NCBI GenBank assembly: GCA_041674345.1
Contig: JBAYVY010000038.1
Span: 1 to 16,786 of the forward strand
Direction: 5' to 3'
Source: JBAYVY01 sp041674345
GTDB taxonomy: Bacteria > Planctomycetota > Phycisphaerae > Phycisphaerales > Zrk34
Length of the DNA stretch: 16,786 nucleotides
The notes under the pieces: model-generated
What the model was told of the DNA's origin: nothing
The model's input: the letters and a program-made list of their open reading frames with translations, nothing else
Databases searched by the model: none
Program-made: the position numbers and the translations under genes
Shown: positions 1 through 6,945 of the stretch, piece after piece
Numbering within the stretch: the stretch's first letter is position 1
Layout: the number at the start of each line of letters is the position of its first letter

Positions 1-1517
1 AGTTGGACGCCGCGTGCATCGGTGGCGGTCAGACGAATCGCATCGGGTCGAAGGGTGGGGTCGAAGGTGATCTGCATCTGCTTGGCGAGTTGCGATTCGA
101 GCCGGCGAAGCGCATCGCGTTTGCGGTTGAGCAGCATCTGGCCGACTTCGGGCGTGACGGTGAGTTCGACCGCGGCAACGGTCGGCATCGACAACACCAG
201 CGCCAGTTGGCGCACGACATCGAGTACGACGGACTCGGCGGTTTTCACCACGCCGGTGCCGTCGCACGTCGGGCAGGTTTTATTGATCGAGCGTTTGAGC
301 GAGGGTCGCATGCGCTGGCGGGTGAGCGAGAGCAGGCCCAGTTCGTTGATGCGCAGGGGCTTGGTGCGGGCGCGGTCTTTTTTGAGGTTTTCCTTGAATT
401 GCCGCTCTATTTCGCGGCGGTGCTTGTTCTGATACATGTCGATCAGATCGAGTACGACCACACCGCCCAGATCGCGCAGGCGAAGCTGGCGTGTGATTTC
501 GTCCACGGCTTCGGTGTTGGTGTGAAAGGCGGTGGACTCGGCGTCGCCCTTGTCGCGCGACTTGCCGCTGTTGACGTCGATGGCGACCAGCGCTTCGGTG
601 GTGTCGATCACCAGCGAACCGCCGCTGGGCAGCGGGACGGTGCGGCTGTTGATGGTTTCGATCTGCCGGGCGATGTCGAAGGCGTCGAGCAGGGGAACGG
701 GACGGTCGTAATAGAGCACCTTGGCCCCGCCGCGCGGCAGGGCGATGCGGATGAAATCGCGGGCGCGCTGGGCGGCCTGTCGATCATCGACGACGATGCG
801 TTCGATGTCGCTGGTCAGCACATCGCGGAGTGTGCGGATGACCAGATCGGATTCGCGGTAGAGTTCGGCGGGGCCTGAGCCGGTCTTCATACGCTGGTCG
901 ATGGTGCGCCACAGACGGACGAGGTAGGCCAGGTCGCGTTTGAGTTCGGCCTTGGTGCGTCCGATGCCGGCGGTGCGGACGATGAAGCCGAAGTCTTCGG
1001 GGGGCTTGAGTTCATCGAGGATTTTGCGCATTTCGCGGCGTTGTTCCTCGTCTTCGACCTTTCGGCTGACGCCGTGACGTTCCATGTCGGGCATCATCAC
1101 GAGGAAGCGGCCGGGAATGGAGAGATAGCTGGTGAGGGTCGGGCCTTTGGTGCCGATGCCTTCCTTGAGAACCTGGACGAGGAGGGTTTGGCCGCGTTTG
1201 AGGCAGTTTTGGATGGGCGGACGATCGCGGCGGGGCGTGCGTTTGCCGACGCGTTCGGTGGCTTCGTCGTCAAAGCCGAAGTATCGGGGGTGGAGATCGG
1301 AGATATGGAGGAAGCCGTTGCGTTCGAGACCGAAATCGACGAACGCGGCCTGGATGGCGGGTTCGACATTGGTGATGCGGCCGCGGTAGATGTTGCCGAC
1401 GTGGATATCGTCGCTGGCGCGTTCGGTGTAAAGTTCTTCGAGTTTTCCGTTTTCCACGATGGCGATTCGGCATTCTTCGCCGGCCACGTAATTAATCAAC
1501 ATGTCCTGTTTGGGCAT
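1..1517 (-). CDS. rne/rng: Ribonuclease E/G (3' end cut by window edge)
   Basis: Endoribonuclease that cleaves single-stranded AU-rich RNA in mRNA decay and rRNA/tRNA processing. The 505 visible codons begin with MPKQDMLINY. An S1 RNA-binding segment follows at about residues 35-130 (HVGNIYRGRITNVEPAIQAA), then the catalytic RNase E/G domain. D314 in AIDVNSGK and D357 in VVLDLIDM match the magnesium-binding aspartates D303 and D346 of E. coli RNase E. CPTCDG (C415, C418) matches the zinc-link that holds the catalytic dimer together. The ATG at 1517 has AAGGA seven bases upstream. The C-terminus lies outside the window, so I cannot tell a short RNase G form from a long RNase E form with a scaffold tail. 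ptsI lies upstream on the same strand across a 277-base gap holding a palindromic repeat. Family assignment is secure; the E versus G choice is open. Confidence 0.95.
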   Translation of the reverse strand, partial: MPKQDMLINYVAGEECRIAIVENGKLEELYTERASDDIHVGNIYRGRITNVEPAIQAAFVDFGLERNGFLHISDLHPRYFGFDDEATERVGKRTPRRDRPPIQNCLKRGQTLLVQVLKEGIGTKGPTLTSYLSIPGRFLVMMPDMERHGVSRKVEDEEQRREMRKILDELKPPEDFGFIVRTAGIGRTKAELKRDLAYLVRLWRTIDQRMKTGSGPAELYRESDLVIRTLRDVLTSDIERIVVDDRQAAQRARDFIRIALPRGGAKVLYYDRPVPLLDAFDIARQIETINSRTVPLPSGGSLVIDTTEALVAIDVNSGKSRDKGDAESTAFHTNTEAVDEITRQLRLRDLGGVVVLDLIDMYQNKHRREIERQFKENLKKDRARTKPLRINELGLLSLTRQRMRPSLKRSINKTCPTCDGTGVVKTAESVVLDVVRQLALVLSMPTVAAVELTVTPEVGQMLLNRKRDALRRLESQLAKQMQITFDPTLRPDAIRLTATDARGVQ

Positions 1518-1594
1518 AACGATCCTTCTGGAGTTCGCATCGCGCTGCGCGGCGACGGGTACGTGGCCGCAGTCAGACGATGGTGTGCGTCGGT

Positions 1595-1626
1595 CGCTGC
1601 TCTACCCCACCACTGGAGGAGCAGCG
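1595..1626 (-). promoter_or_regulatory. Hairpin in the leader region of the RNase E/G gene
   Basis: CGCTGCTC and GAGCAGCG form a perfect 8-bp stem. It can be extended by CTCC/GGGG (one T-G wobble) after a TA bulge. The hairpin sits about 78 bases upstream of the RNase start codon and is not followed by a T-run on the minus strand, so it is not an ordinary terminator. E. coli rne is autoregulated through hairpins in its 5' leader; whether this hairpin does the same is inference. Confidence 0.3.
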
Positions 1627-1683
1627 AAACGCACGATGTTCTTTTCCGGGGCACTATCTTAGAGTGTCCAAAAGAACCGGATA

Positions 1684-1780
1684 TTCACCACTGAGGCCAC
1701 GGAGTTCACGGAGAAGAACAAAATGGAGGCAATCTGTTTTCATTTTCTTCTCTGTGTTCTCGGTGATCTCCGTGGTGAGT
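1684..1780. repeat. Imperfect palindrome, CACGGAGA-word family, copy 1
   Basis: The left arm (1684-1717) and right arm (1746-1780) are imperfect inverted copies built from words such as CACCACTGAG and CACGGAG. The central 28 bases are AT-richer. The element lies in the gap between ptsI and the RNase gene, and its right end is 15 bases from the ptsI stop codon. It could form a strong hairpin at the 3' end of the ptsI message. The same vocabulary recurs in the outer arms at 3672-3837. I see no gene in this gap. Confidence 0.75.
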
Positions 1781-1794
1781 TCTTTTCTTGACTC

Positions 1795-3552
1795 TTAATT
1801 GATGGAACGTCCATCGAAGGCCTCGGGGATGATTTTCCGTGTTTCTTCCCTCAGGTAGTTCAGTACCTGACGCTCGGAATCATAACTGGCGGCACGGCGC
1901 GCCACACGTTCGCACTGTTCGATCGACACGGACCGAACCAACTTCTTGATTTCCGGGATGCTCGAAGGCGTCATGCTCAGCTTGCGAAGGCCCATGCCCA
2001 GCAGCATCATGACGTATTCGACTTCACCGGCCATTTCGCCGCAGCAGGTCACGTCGATGTTGCGACGCTTGGCGGCCCGAATCACGTCCTTAATCAGCAT
2101 CAGCACCGACGGATGCGCCGCGGAATACAGCGACGCCACGCGCTCGTTGGAGCGATCGACCGCCAGTGTGTACTGGATCAGGTCGTTGGTGCCGATGCTG
2201 AAAAAATCAACCTCCTGCGTGAAGACTTTGGCCATCAGCGCCGCGGACGGAACCTCTATCATCATACCAACCGGGATGTTGGTGTCGAATGCGATGCCGT
2301 CCTCGTCGAGGTCTTCCATGACATCGTTGAGGATCATACGCGCCTGTCGCAGTTCCATCATGTTGGTGATGAGGGGGAACATGACTTTGATTTTGCCGTG
2401 GGCGCTGGCGCGGAGGATCGCCCGCAGATGCGTCTTGAACAGCGTCAAATCCTGCAAGCACAGGCGGATCGAGCGGCAGCCGAGGAAAGGGTTCGGCTCC
2501 GGTTCGGACATCCGCCGCTGGGTGAACTTGTCGGCCCCCAGATCGAGTGTGCGAATCGTCATCGGGCGGTTGCCCAGCAGATTCATCGCCTGGACGATCT
2601 GTTGATACTGTTCGTCTTCGCTCGGCTCGGCCTCGGTGGAGAGGAACATGAACTCGGTGCGGTAGAGGCCGACGCCGGTCGCGCCGCGACCGAGCGCTTC
2701 GGGGATTTCATCGGGGAACTCGATGTTCGCCAGCAGGGAGATGGTCATGCCGTCGGTGGTGACGGCGGGGAGCTTGAGCAGACCGCCCAGTTGGGTCTCG
2801 AACGCCTGGTATCGTTCGACGTAACCGCGGTATTCTTCGAGTTGATCGGGATCGGGGTCGATGATGAGCAGGCCGCGGTTGCCGTCCACGATGACGGTGT
2901 CGCCGGAGTTGAGCGCGCCGGTGGCGTCTTCCAGGCCGACGACGGCGGGGATGCCCAGCGCACGGGCGACGATGGCGGTGTGGCTGGTGCGCCCGCCGAG
3001 GTCGGTGGCCATCGCGCGGACCATTTTGCGATTGAGCGAGGCGGTTTGCGAGGGCGTCAGGTCGTGGGCGATGATCGCGCCTTCGTGATCGAGGTGGGAC
3101 AATTCCTGCCTGGCTTCGGCGATGAGTTGTTTGAGGACGCGTTTCTCCAGGTCCCACACATCGGAGACCCGCTCCTTGAACATGGCGCTGGGCTGCTGGA
3201 GGAAGGTCTGCGCCAATTGCCGCATGACGGTGGAGAAGGCGAATTGGGCGGTGACCAGTTCGCGGTCGATCAGGGCATGGACCTGGGCGATGAGGGACGG
3301 GTCTTGCAACATGCCCAGGTGGAAGCCGAAAATTTTCGCCGGTTCGGGACCGAGATCGGCGGCGACCTGATCGCGCAGGACTTCGACTTCCTTGCGCGCA
3401 TCGGTGATCGCCTGGTCGAGGCGTTGATGTTCGTGTTTGAGATTTTTGGCGGCGATGGCCCGGCGAGGAACGCGGATATCATCGGTGTCCATCACCACCG
3501 CGGGACAGATGGCGACGCCTGGGGAGACCGGAATGCCTTTTTTGATTTCCAT
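1795..3552 (-). CDS. ptsI: PTS Enzyme I (phosphoenolpyruvate-protein phosphotransferase)
   Basis: Cytoplasmic first enzyme of the phosphotransferase system; it takes phosphate from phosphoenolpyruvate onto a histidine and passes it to HPr. The 585 residues match the family's usual length. The swivelling phosphohistidine domain contains GGRTSHTAIVARALG with active-site H191. The TIM-barrel PEP domain has R298 (LYRTEF), R334 (TIRTLDLGADK), the signature GTNDLIQYTLAVDR at 454-467, and acid/base C504 in CCGEMAGE. The frame is open to an ATG at 3618, but MEIKKGIPVSPGVA at 3552 matches the family N-terminus, and the extra 22 residues look like translated leader. Neither start has a strong ribosome-binding site. 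No HPr or IIA gene is visible nearby, so a sugar-transport role cannot be inferred; a regulatory PTS is equally possible. Confidence 0.96.
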   Translation of the reverse strand: MEIKKGIPVSPGVAICPAVVMDTDDIRVPRRAIAAKNLKHEHQRLDQAITDARKEVEVLRDQVAADLGPEPAKIFGFHLGMLQDPSLIAQVHALIDRELVTAQFAFSTVMRQLAQTFLQQPSAMFKERVSDVWDLEKRVLKQLIAEARQELSHLDHEGAIIAHDLTPSQTASLNRKMVRAMATDLGGRTSHTAIVARALGIPAVVGLEDATGALNSGDTVIVDGNRGLLIIDPDPDQLEEYRGYVERYQAFETQLGGLLKLPAVTTDGMTISLLANIEFPDEIPEALGRGATGVGLYRTEFMFLSTEAEPSEDEQYQQIVQAMNLLGNRPMTIRTLDLGADKFTQRRMSEPEPNPFLGCRSIRLCLQDLTLFKTHLRAILRASAHGKIKVMFPLITNMMELRQARMILNDVMEDLDEDGIAFDTNIPVGMMIEVPSAALMAKVFTQEVDFFSIGTNDLIQYTLAVDRSNERVASLYSAAHPSVLMLIKDVIRAAKRRNIDVTCCGEMAGEVEYVMMLLGMGLRKLSMTPSSIPEIKKLVRSVSIEQCERVARRAASYDSERQVLNYLREETRKIIPEAFDGRSIN

Positions 3553-3671
3553 GAATGTCGGGAGTAAGTCGCAATGCCGCCCCCGGAAGTTCGGGGCACG
3601 GGATTCCGAGTCTCCCATATCCTGATCTCGCGGCTTTTCACCGCGGTTACACGTCTTCCAAAATGCTTTTT

Positions 3672-3837
3672 ACCACAGAGGCACGGAGACACAGAGCAAA
3701 ACGGGCAGGCATGGATCAGGGACGAAGGCACGAAGGGACGAAGGGACGAAGTGAAAGAGTCACAGCCCCATCCTCACTTCGTCCCTCCGTCCCTAAGTCC
3801 CTTCGTCCCTTTTTTTGCATCTCCGTGCCTCTGTGGT
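3672..3837. repeat. Nested double palindrome between metK and ptsI
   Basis: The outer arms 3672-3689 and 3820-3837 are a perfect 18-bp inverted repeat (ACCACAGAGGCACGGAGA and its complement). Inside lies a second, unrelated palindrome: 3718-3754 against 3774-3810, 37 bp with four mismatches, made of the 8-base word GGGACGAA. The outer arms share vocabulary with the palindrome at 1684-1780. The element fills most of the 299-base gap (3553-3851) and ends about 15 bases from the metK stop, so it would fold at the 3' end of metK mRNA. No coding capacity is evident. Confidence 0.9.
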
Positions 3838-3851
3838 TCATTGCGAATTTC

Positions 3852-5039
3852 TTACCGAATCTTCGCCGCCTTGGCCAGTTTAGGCGCCACATCGGTCTTT
3901 TCCCAATTGAAGCTGGGTTTCCCGAAGTGGCCGTGGAAAGCGGTCTGTTCGTAGATCGGCTTGCGCAGGTCGAGCATTTTGATGATGCCGCGCGGCGTCA
4001 GTTGGAAATGCTCGCGCACCAATTCGCTGATCGCGTGATTGCCCAGCTTGCCCGTGCCGAAGCAATCGACATGCACGCTGGTCGGCTCGGCCACGCCGAT
4101 CGCATAGCTCAGTTGGATTTCACACACATCGGCCAGGCCGGCGGCGACGATGTTCTTGGCGATGTAGCGGCACATGTACGCCGCGCTGCGGTCCACCTTG
4201 GTCGGGTCTTTGCCGCTGAACGCCCCGCCGCCGTGACGACCGCGACCGCCGTAGGTATCGACGATGATTTTGCGTCCGGTCAGTCCCGTGTCGCCGTGCG
4301 GTCCGCCGATCTCGAACTGGCCCGTCGGATTGACATGGATCACCGCATCACCGTGCCACATCTTCTTCGGCATGATGGGTTCGATGATGTGTTTGGTCAC
4401 GGCTTTTTTGAGTTCCGCCTGTTTCCGCGGGCCGTTCCACATCGGATGGTGCTGCGTGGAGATCACGACGGTGTGAATCCGCACGGGTTTCAGGCCGTCG
4501 TATTCCACCGTCACCTGACTCTTGGCGTCGGGACGCAGGCCCGGAATGATGTTCTTTTCGCGCACCTTCTGGTGGCGGTCCATCAGCTTGTGGGCGAGCA
4601 TGATCGGCAGGGGCATCAGTTCCGGCGTCTCGCGGCAGGCGAAGCCGAACATCATCCCCTGATCGCCCGCGCCTTCACGATCCACGCCCATCGAAATGTC
4701 ACCCGACTGGCCGTGCAGCGTGCGAATGATCGCGCAGCTTTCGGAATCGAACTTCATCGCCGGGTCGGTGTAGCCGATGCGTTTGATCGTCCTGCGGGCG
4801 GTTTCCTCGACTTCGAGCAATGCTTTTTCAGCGGCGGCGTTATGCACGGTCACTTCGCCGGCGATCACCACCAGGCCCGTGGTGCAAAGCGTCTCGCACG
4901 CCACACGCGCCATCGGATCGTGCCGAATCAGCGAATCCAGCACGGCATCGGAAATCTGATCCGATACTTTGTCGGGGTGGCCCAGCGATACGGATTCGCT
5001 GGTGAACAGGTAATGACCATTGGCTTGAGATTTCTTCAC
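3852..5039 (-). CDS. metK: S-adenosylmethionine synthetase
   Basis: Makes S-adenosylmethionine from methionine and ATP in the cytoplasm, supplying methyl groups and polyamine precursors. The 395 residues are the normal bacterial length. GHPDK near the N-terminus holds the catalytic His (H21) and a magnesium Asp (D23). Further signatures are GAGDQGMMFGFA (123-134), DTGLTGRKIIVDTYGG (250-265) and GGGAFSGKDPTKVDRS (270-285). The start is GTG at 5039, with AAGGAC about seven bases upstream. This GTG overlaps the TGA of the HEPN reading frame in the sequence GTGA. A separate promoter is predicted inside the HEPN 3' end, so metK need not depend on the upstream pair. I found no recognisable SAM-binding riboswitch in the roughly 60-base leader. 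Confidence 0.97.
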   Translation of the reverse strand: MKKSQANGHYLFTSESVSLGHPDKVSDQISDAVLDSLIRHDPMARVACETLCTTGLVVIAGEVTVHNAAAEKALLEVEETARRTIKRIGYTDPAMKFDSESCAIIRTLHGQSGDISMGVDREGAGDQGMMFGFACRETPELMPLPIMLAHKLMDRHQKVREKNIIPGLRPDAKSQVTVEYDGLKPVRIHTVVISTQHHPMWNGPRKQAELKKAVTKHIIEPIMPKKMWHGDAVIHVNPTGQFEIGGPHGDTGLTGRKIIVDTYGGRGRHGGGAFSGKDPTKVDRSAAYMCRYIAKNIVAAGLADVCEIQLSYAIGVAEPTSVHVDCFGTGKLGNHAISELVREHFQLTPRGIIKMLDLRKPIYEQTAFHGHFGKPSFNWEKTDVAPKLAKAAKIR

Positions 5040-5500
5040 GGATAGAGTCCTTTTCTACGGGTAGGAACCGAACGTACCCCGGAAGTCGTCCCGGCAAGTC
5101 CGGTAGTTATACATCCCGCCGCAATAATCGGCAAGATGATGAAGCAACTTGCGGAATGCCGGAATGCCGCGCAGCCCGAGGCACGCAATGCTCGGATAAG
5201 CGGCGTCAGATCGCGGGCCACCACCTCCCACACCAGCTTCAAATCAATGTCGAAATAGACATGAACGATGCGGTGCCGCATTCCGACAATCTGGTGACAG
5301 GGAACCGTCGGCAGTTGCTCCCGCGTCGTTTGCGACACCATGCGCGCCGCCTCGCCGACAACCTCGATGCACTGGACCACCGCCCGTTGCGTTCGCCGAT
5401 CCGCCAGAAAGTCGCCCTCACTCATCCCCGCGCAAAATGACAACGCCTCTTCGGCCGCTTCGATGATGTGACGAATCCGAATGATGTCATCAAGCGGCAT
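5036..5500 (-). CDS. hepT: HEPN-domain putative toxin (HepT/DUF86-like) with unusual C-terminal tail
   Basis: HEPN proteins of this family are ribonuclease toxins, or targets of nucleotide transfer by the partner MNT protein. The catalytic motif RX4HXY is present as R75-H80-Y82 in RHRIVHVYF. The start at 5500 is chosen because GGAG lies seven bases upstream and the product begins MPLDDIIRIR; an ATG at 5521 has less support. It overlaps the end of the MNT gene by 11 bases, typical of such pairs. The HEPN domain should end near residue 107 (DLTPLIRALRAS). The frame then continues about 47 residues through the predicted metK promoter and stops in a 4-base overlap with the metK start. An 8-bp tandem duplication (5153-5168) sits at the junction, so the tail may come from a frame change. 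Family call firm; function of the tail unknown. Confidence 0.85.
   Translation of the reverse strand: MPLDDIIRIRHIIEAAEEALSFCAGMSEGDFLADRRTQRAVVQCIEVVGEAARMVSQTTREQLPTVPCHQIVGMRHRIVHVYFDIDLKLVWEVVARDLTPLIRALRASGCAAFRHSASCFIILPIIAAGCITTGLAGTTSGVRSVPTRRKGLYP
5106..5134 (-). promoter_or_regulatory. Predicted sigma-70-type promoter for metK
   Basis: On the minus strand TTGCCG (5129-5134) and TATAAC (5106-5111) are separated by 17 bases, four and five matches to TTGACA and TATAAT. Transcription would start near 5099, leaving about 60 bases of leader before the metK GTG. The element lies inside the C-terminal part of the HEPN reading frame, as expected if the toxin-antitoxin-like pair was placed upstream of a gene that kept its own promoter. 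This is a pattern match only. Confidence 0.5.
5153..5168. repeat. 8-bp tandem duplication in the 3' part of the HEPN gene
   Basis: GGAATGCC occurs twice in direct succession on the plus strand. Eight is not a multiple of three, so gain or loss of one copy changes the HEPN reading frame just after the domain's expected end. With one copy removed, the frame would end at 5055, 16 bases before the metK start, instead of at 5036. Confidence 0.8.
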
Positions 5501-5792
5501 ACAGCAACTCCGAATCGGCAATGACCTGTTGGCGGAAATATCGGCTCAGGTCGGCCGGTGTACGAAGATCGACCTGCCTGCCCAACATTTCAGTCAACTC
5601 ATACATCATTCCGCCAACATCGAACAGCGACACCCGCGCGTCCGGCTCGAACTCCACCAGCATGTCGATATCACTGTCCGGCCTGAAATCCTCACGCAAC
5701 ACCGAGCCGAACAGCGACAGCCGCCGAATGCGATTGCGCCGGCAAAACGCCGCGATCGCTTCTTGCGGAACGTCGATGGATTGATGCTTCAT
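5490..5792 (-). CDS. mntA: Minimal nucleotidyltransferase putative antitoxin (MntA-like)
   Basis: A small nucleotidyltransferase of the MNT family, the partner of HEPN toxins; characterised members transfer AMP to a tyrosine of the HEPN protein and neutralise it. In the 100 residues, GSVLREDFRPDSDID fits GSX10DXD exactly, with both metal-binding aspartates in place. The N-terminal segment RRNRIRRLSLFGS is typical of the fold. The ATG at 5792 follows a perfect TATAAT and a weak AAGGAA. The gene overlaps the HEPN gene, so the two are translated together. It sits between the deoxyhypusine-synthase-like gene and metK and looks inserted among chromosomal housekeeping genes. Confidence 0.88.
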   Translation of the reverse strand: MKHQSIDVPQEAIAAFCRRNRIRRLSLFGSVLREDFRPDSDIDMLVEFEPDARVSLFDVGGMMYELTEMLGRQVDLRTPADLSRYFRQQVIADSELLYAA

Positions 5793-5809
5793 GACCCGTG
5801 ATTCCTTCC

Positions 5810-5827
5810 CGGCATTATATCGGCATT
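5810..5827 (-). promoter_or_regulatory. Predicted -10 element and possible operator of the mntA/hepT pair
   Basis: TATAAT lies on the minus strand at 5814-5819, about 22 bases upstream of the mntA start. The word CGGCATT occurs as a direct repeat at 5810-5816 and 5821-5827, eleven bases apart, spanning the -10 region. CGGCGAATGCCG, an inverted repeat, abuts it. No convincing -35 is visible. Autoregulation through these repeats is inference. Confidence 0.4.
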
Positions 5828-5834
5828 CGCCGAA

Positions 5835-6899
5835 TCATCCTCCATTGCCCCCCAACGCCCTCACCAATCCCGCCAGAACAACACGGTTATCCGCCTGCAA
5901 ATAATCCACCGTGCCCCGGCCCGCCGGGGTTTCGATCATGCGGTAGAAACTCTTGCAGAACCGCAGGTAGTAGGCCGGGTGTTCCTTCGGCGGTTCGCCT
6001 TGTGACCAGTCCCACCCCCCGCCGTCCTGAATATCGACAATGGCGATGTGATGATCGTGAATGGCTTTCCCAACTTCCGGGGATTGGCCTTCCGGGGGTT
6101 GGCCTTCCGGGGGTTGGCCGATCAGCAGATTGTTGGCGATGCTGAACGCCTTCTCGAACACTTGCGGACTCATGATCGCCGAGCCGACCGACAGATACAC
6201 CCCGCCGGTGAGTTGCGTGATCGCATGACAGAGCGTGTGAAAATCCCGCCCCGCCGTGCGTCCGATCGCCCCGGCGACATCTTCGGTGTAGCCGGGATGA
6301 CAACAGTAAATGTCGTACCCCACCCCCGGAAGCACGCACAATGGAACGCCATGCTCCGCGGCGGCGGCGCTGACCGAATATCGCTTGAACGGATGCCCGC
6401 ATCGCACGTCACCCAATCCGTCCCGCAGAATAAATTGTCCGACGGCTTGGCCCAACCCCATGTCATGCGATGCGCCATACAACGCCGCGGCGTGAATCGC
6501 CCGCCCGATCTCATCCCACGTCCCGAACCGCCCCACCGGCGCGTTGTCACGCACCGATTCGCTGCTGGTGGCCTGAAAGGCGAACTCCCAGTCGTGAATG
6601 ATCCCCGCGCCCTGCGTCACCAGATGCGTCACATATCCGCGACGAATCAACTCGATCAACACCGGCCCGCAGCCGTTCTTGATGACATGCGCCCCGTAAG
6701 CCAGCACCACCGATGCGCCCGACACTTTCGCGCGTTTCATGCGATCGGCCAGTCGCGCGATCTGCGCATCGAGCGCCCCAGGCAGCGGCGCGATGTCCGC
6801 CGAGGGGTCGAGGGCGGTGGTGCGAATGTCAATAAAACTCCGCCGCTCGGCCAGCGGTTGCACGGTGATGCGCGAGGGGTCGATGCGTTCGTAGGGCAT
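5835..6899 (-). CDS. Conserved protein resembling deoxyhypusine synthase (function unknown)
   Basis: A protein of 354 residues. Residues 61-110 (from GASVVLAYGAHVIKNG, then GYVTHLVTQGAGIIHDWEF) recall the nucleotide-binding part of deoxyhypusine synthase, where a Gly-rich loop, a Leu/Ile-Arg-Arg-Gly helix and a Gly-Ala-X-X-His-Asp turn occur in that order. Bacteria lack eIF5A, so the true substrate cannot be hypusine; bacterial relatives are thought to act on polyamines or are uncharacterised. I do not see the catalytic lysine segment of the eukaryotic enzyme. Residues 261-275 are three GQPPE-type pentapeptides encoded by a 15-bp tandem repeat. The start is uncertain: ATG at 6899 has no clear ribosome-binding site, while GTG at 6926 has GGGAG six bases upstream, 19 bases after the hslU stop. 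It probably shares a transcript with hslU. Confidence 0.6.
   Translation of the reverse strand: MPYERIDPSRITVQPLAERRSFIDIRTTALDPSADIAPLPGALDAQIARLADRMKRAKVSGASVVLAYGAHVIKNGCGPVLIELIRRGYVTHLVTQGAGIIHDWEFAFQATSSESVRDNAPVGRFGTWDEIGRAIHAAALYGASHDMGLGQAVGQFILRDGLGDVRCGHPFKRYSVSAAAAEHGVPLCVLPGVGYDIYCCHPGYTEDVAGAIGRTAGRDFHTLCHAITQLTGGVYLSVGSAIMSPQVFEKAFSIANNLLIGQPPEGQPPEGQSPEVGKAIHDHHIAIVDIQDGGGWDWSQGEPPKEHPAYYLRFCKSFYRMIETPAGRGTVDYLQADNRVVLAGLVRALGGNGG
6074..6118. repeat. Three tandem 15-bp units in a coding region
   Basis: Three copies of CTTCCGGGGGTTGGC (the first has one mismatch) lie end to end. On the coding minus strand they read Gly-Gln-Pro-Pro-Glu three times (Gln-Ser-Pro-Glu in the last), so the reading frame is preserved. 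The same core word recurs in the spoIID-like gene at 9370-9399 in another frame. Confidence 0.9.
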
Positions 6900-6945
6900 G
6901 ACGGACAGCATACCACTCTTCGCCACTCGCTACTCCCACTTCCCC

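Noticed and set aside
1681..1800. Classical rho-independent terminator after ptsI
   Set aside because: The palindrome could fold, but its arms are long and imperfect and no U-tract follows on the minus strand; it belongs to a repeat family.
2113..3567. Long plus-strand open frame of 484 codons opposite ptsI
   Set aside because: It is the antisense shadow of the ptsI codon structure in high-GC DNA, with a low-complexity product and no recognisable domain.
5040..5105. Possible SAM-sensing riboswitch in the metK leader
   Set aside because: The leader is only about 60 bases and shows small C/G hairpins but none of the conserved cores of the SAM or SAH riboswitch classes I know.
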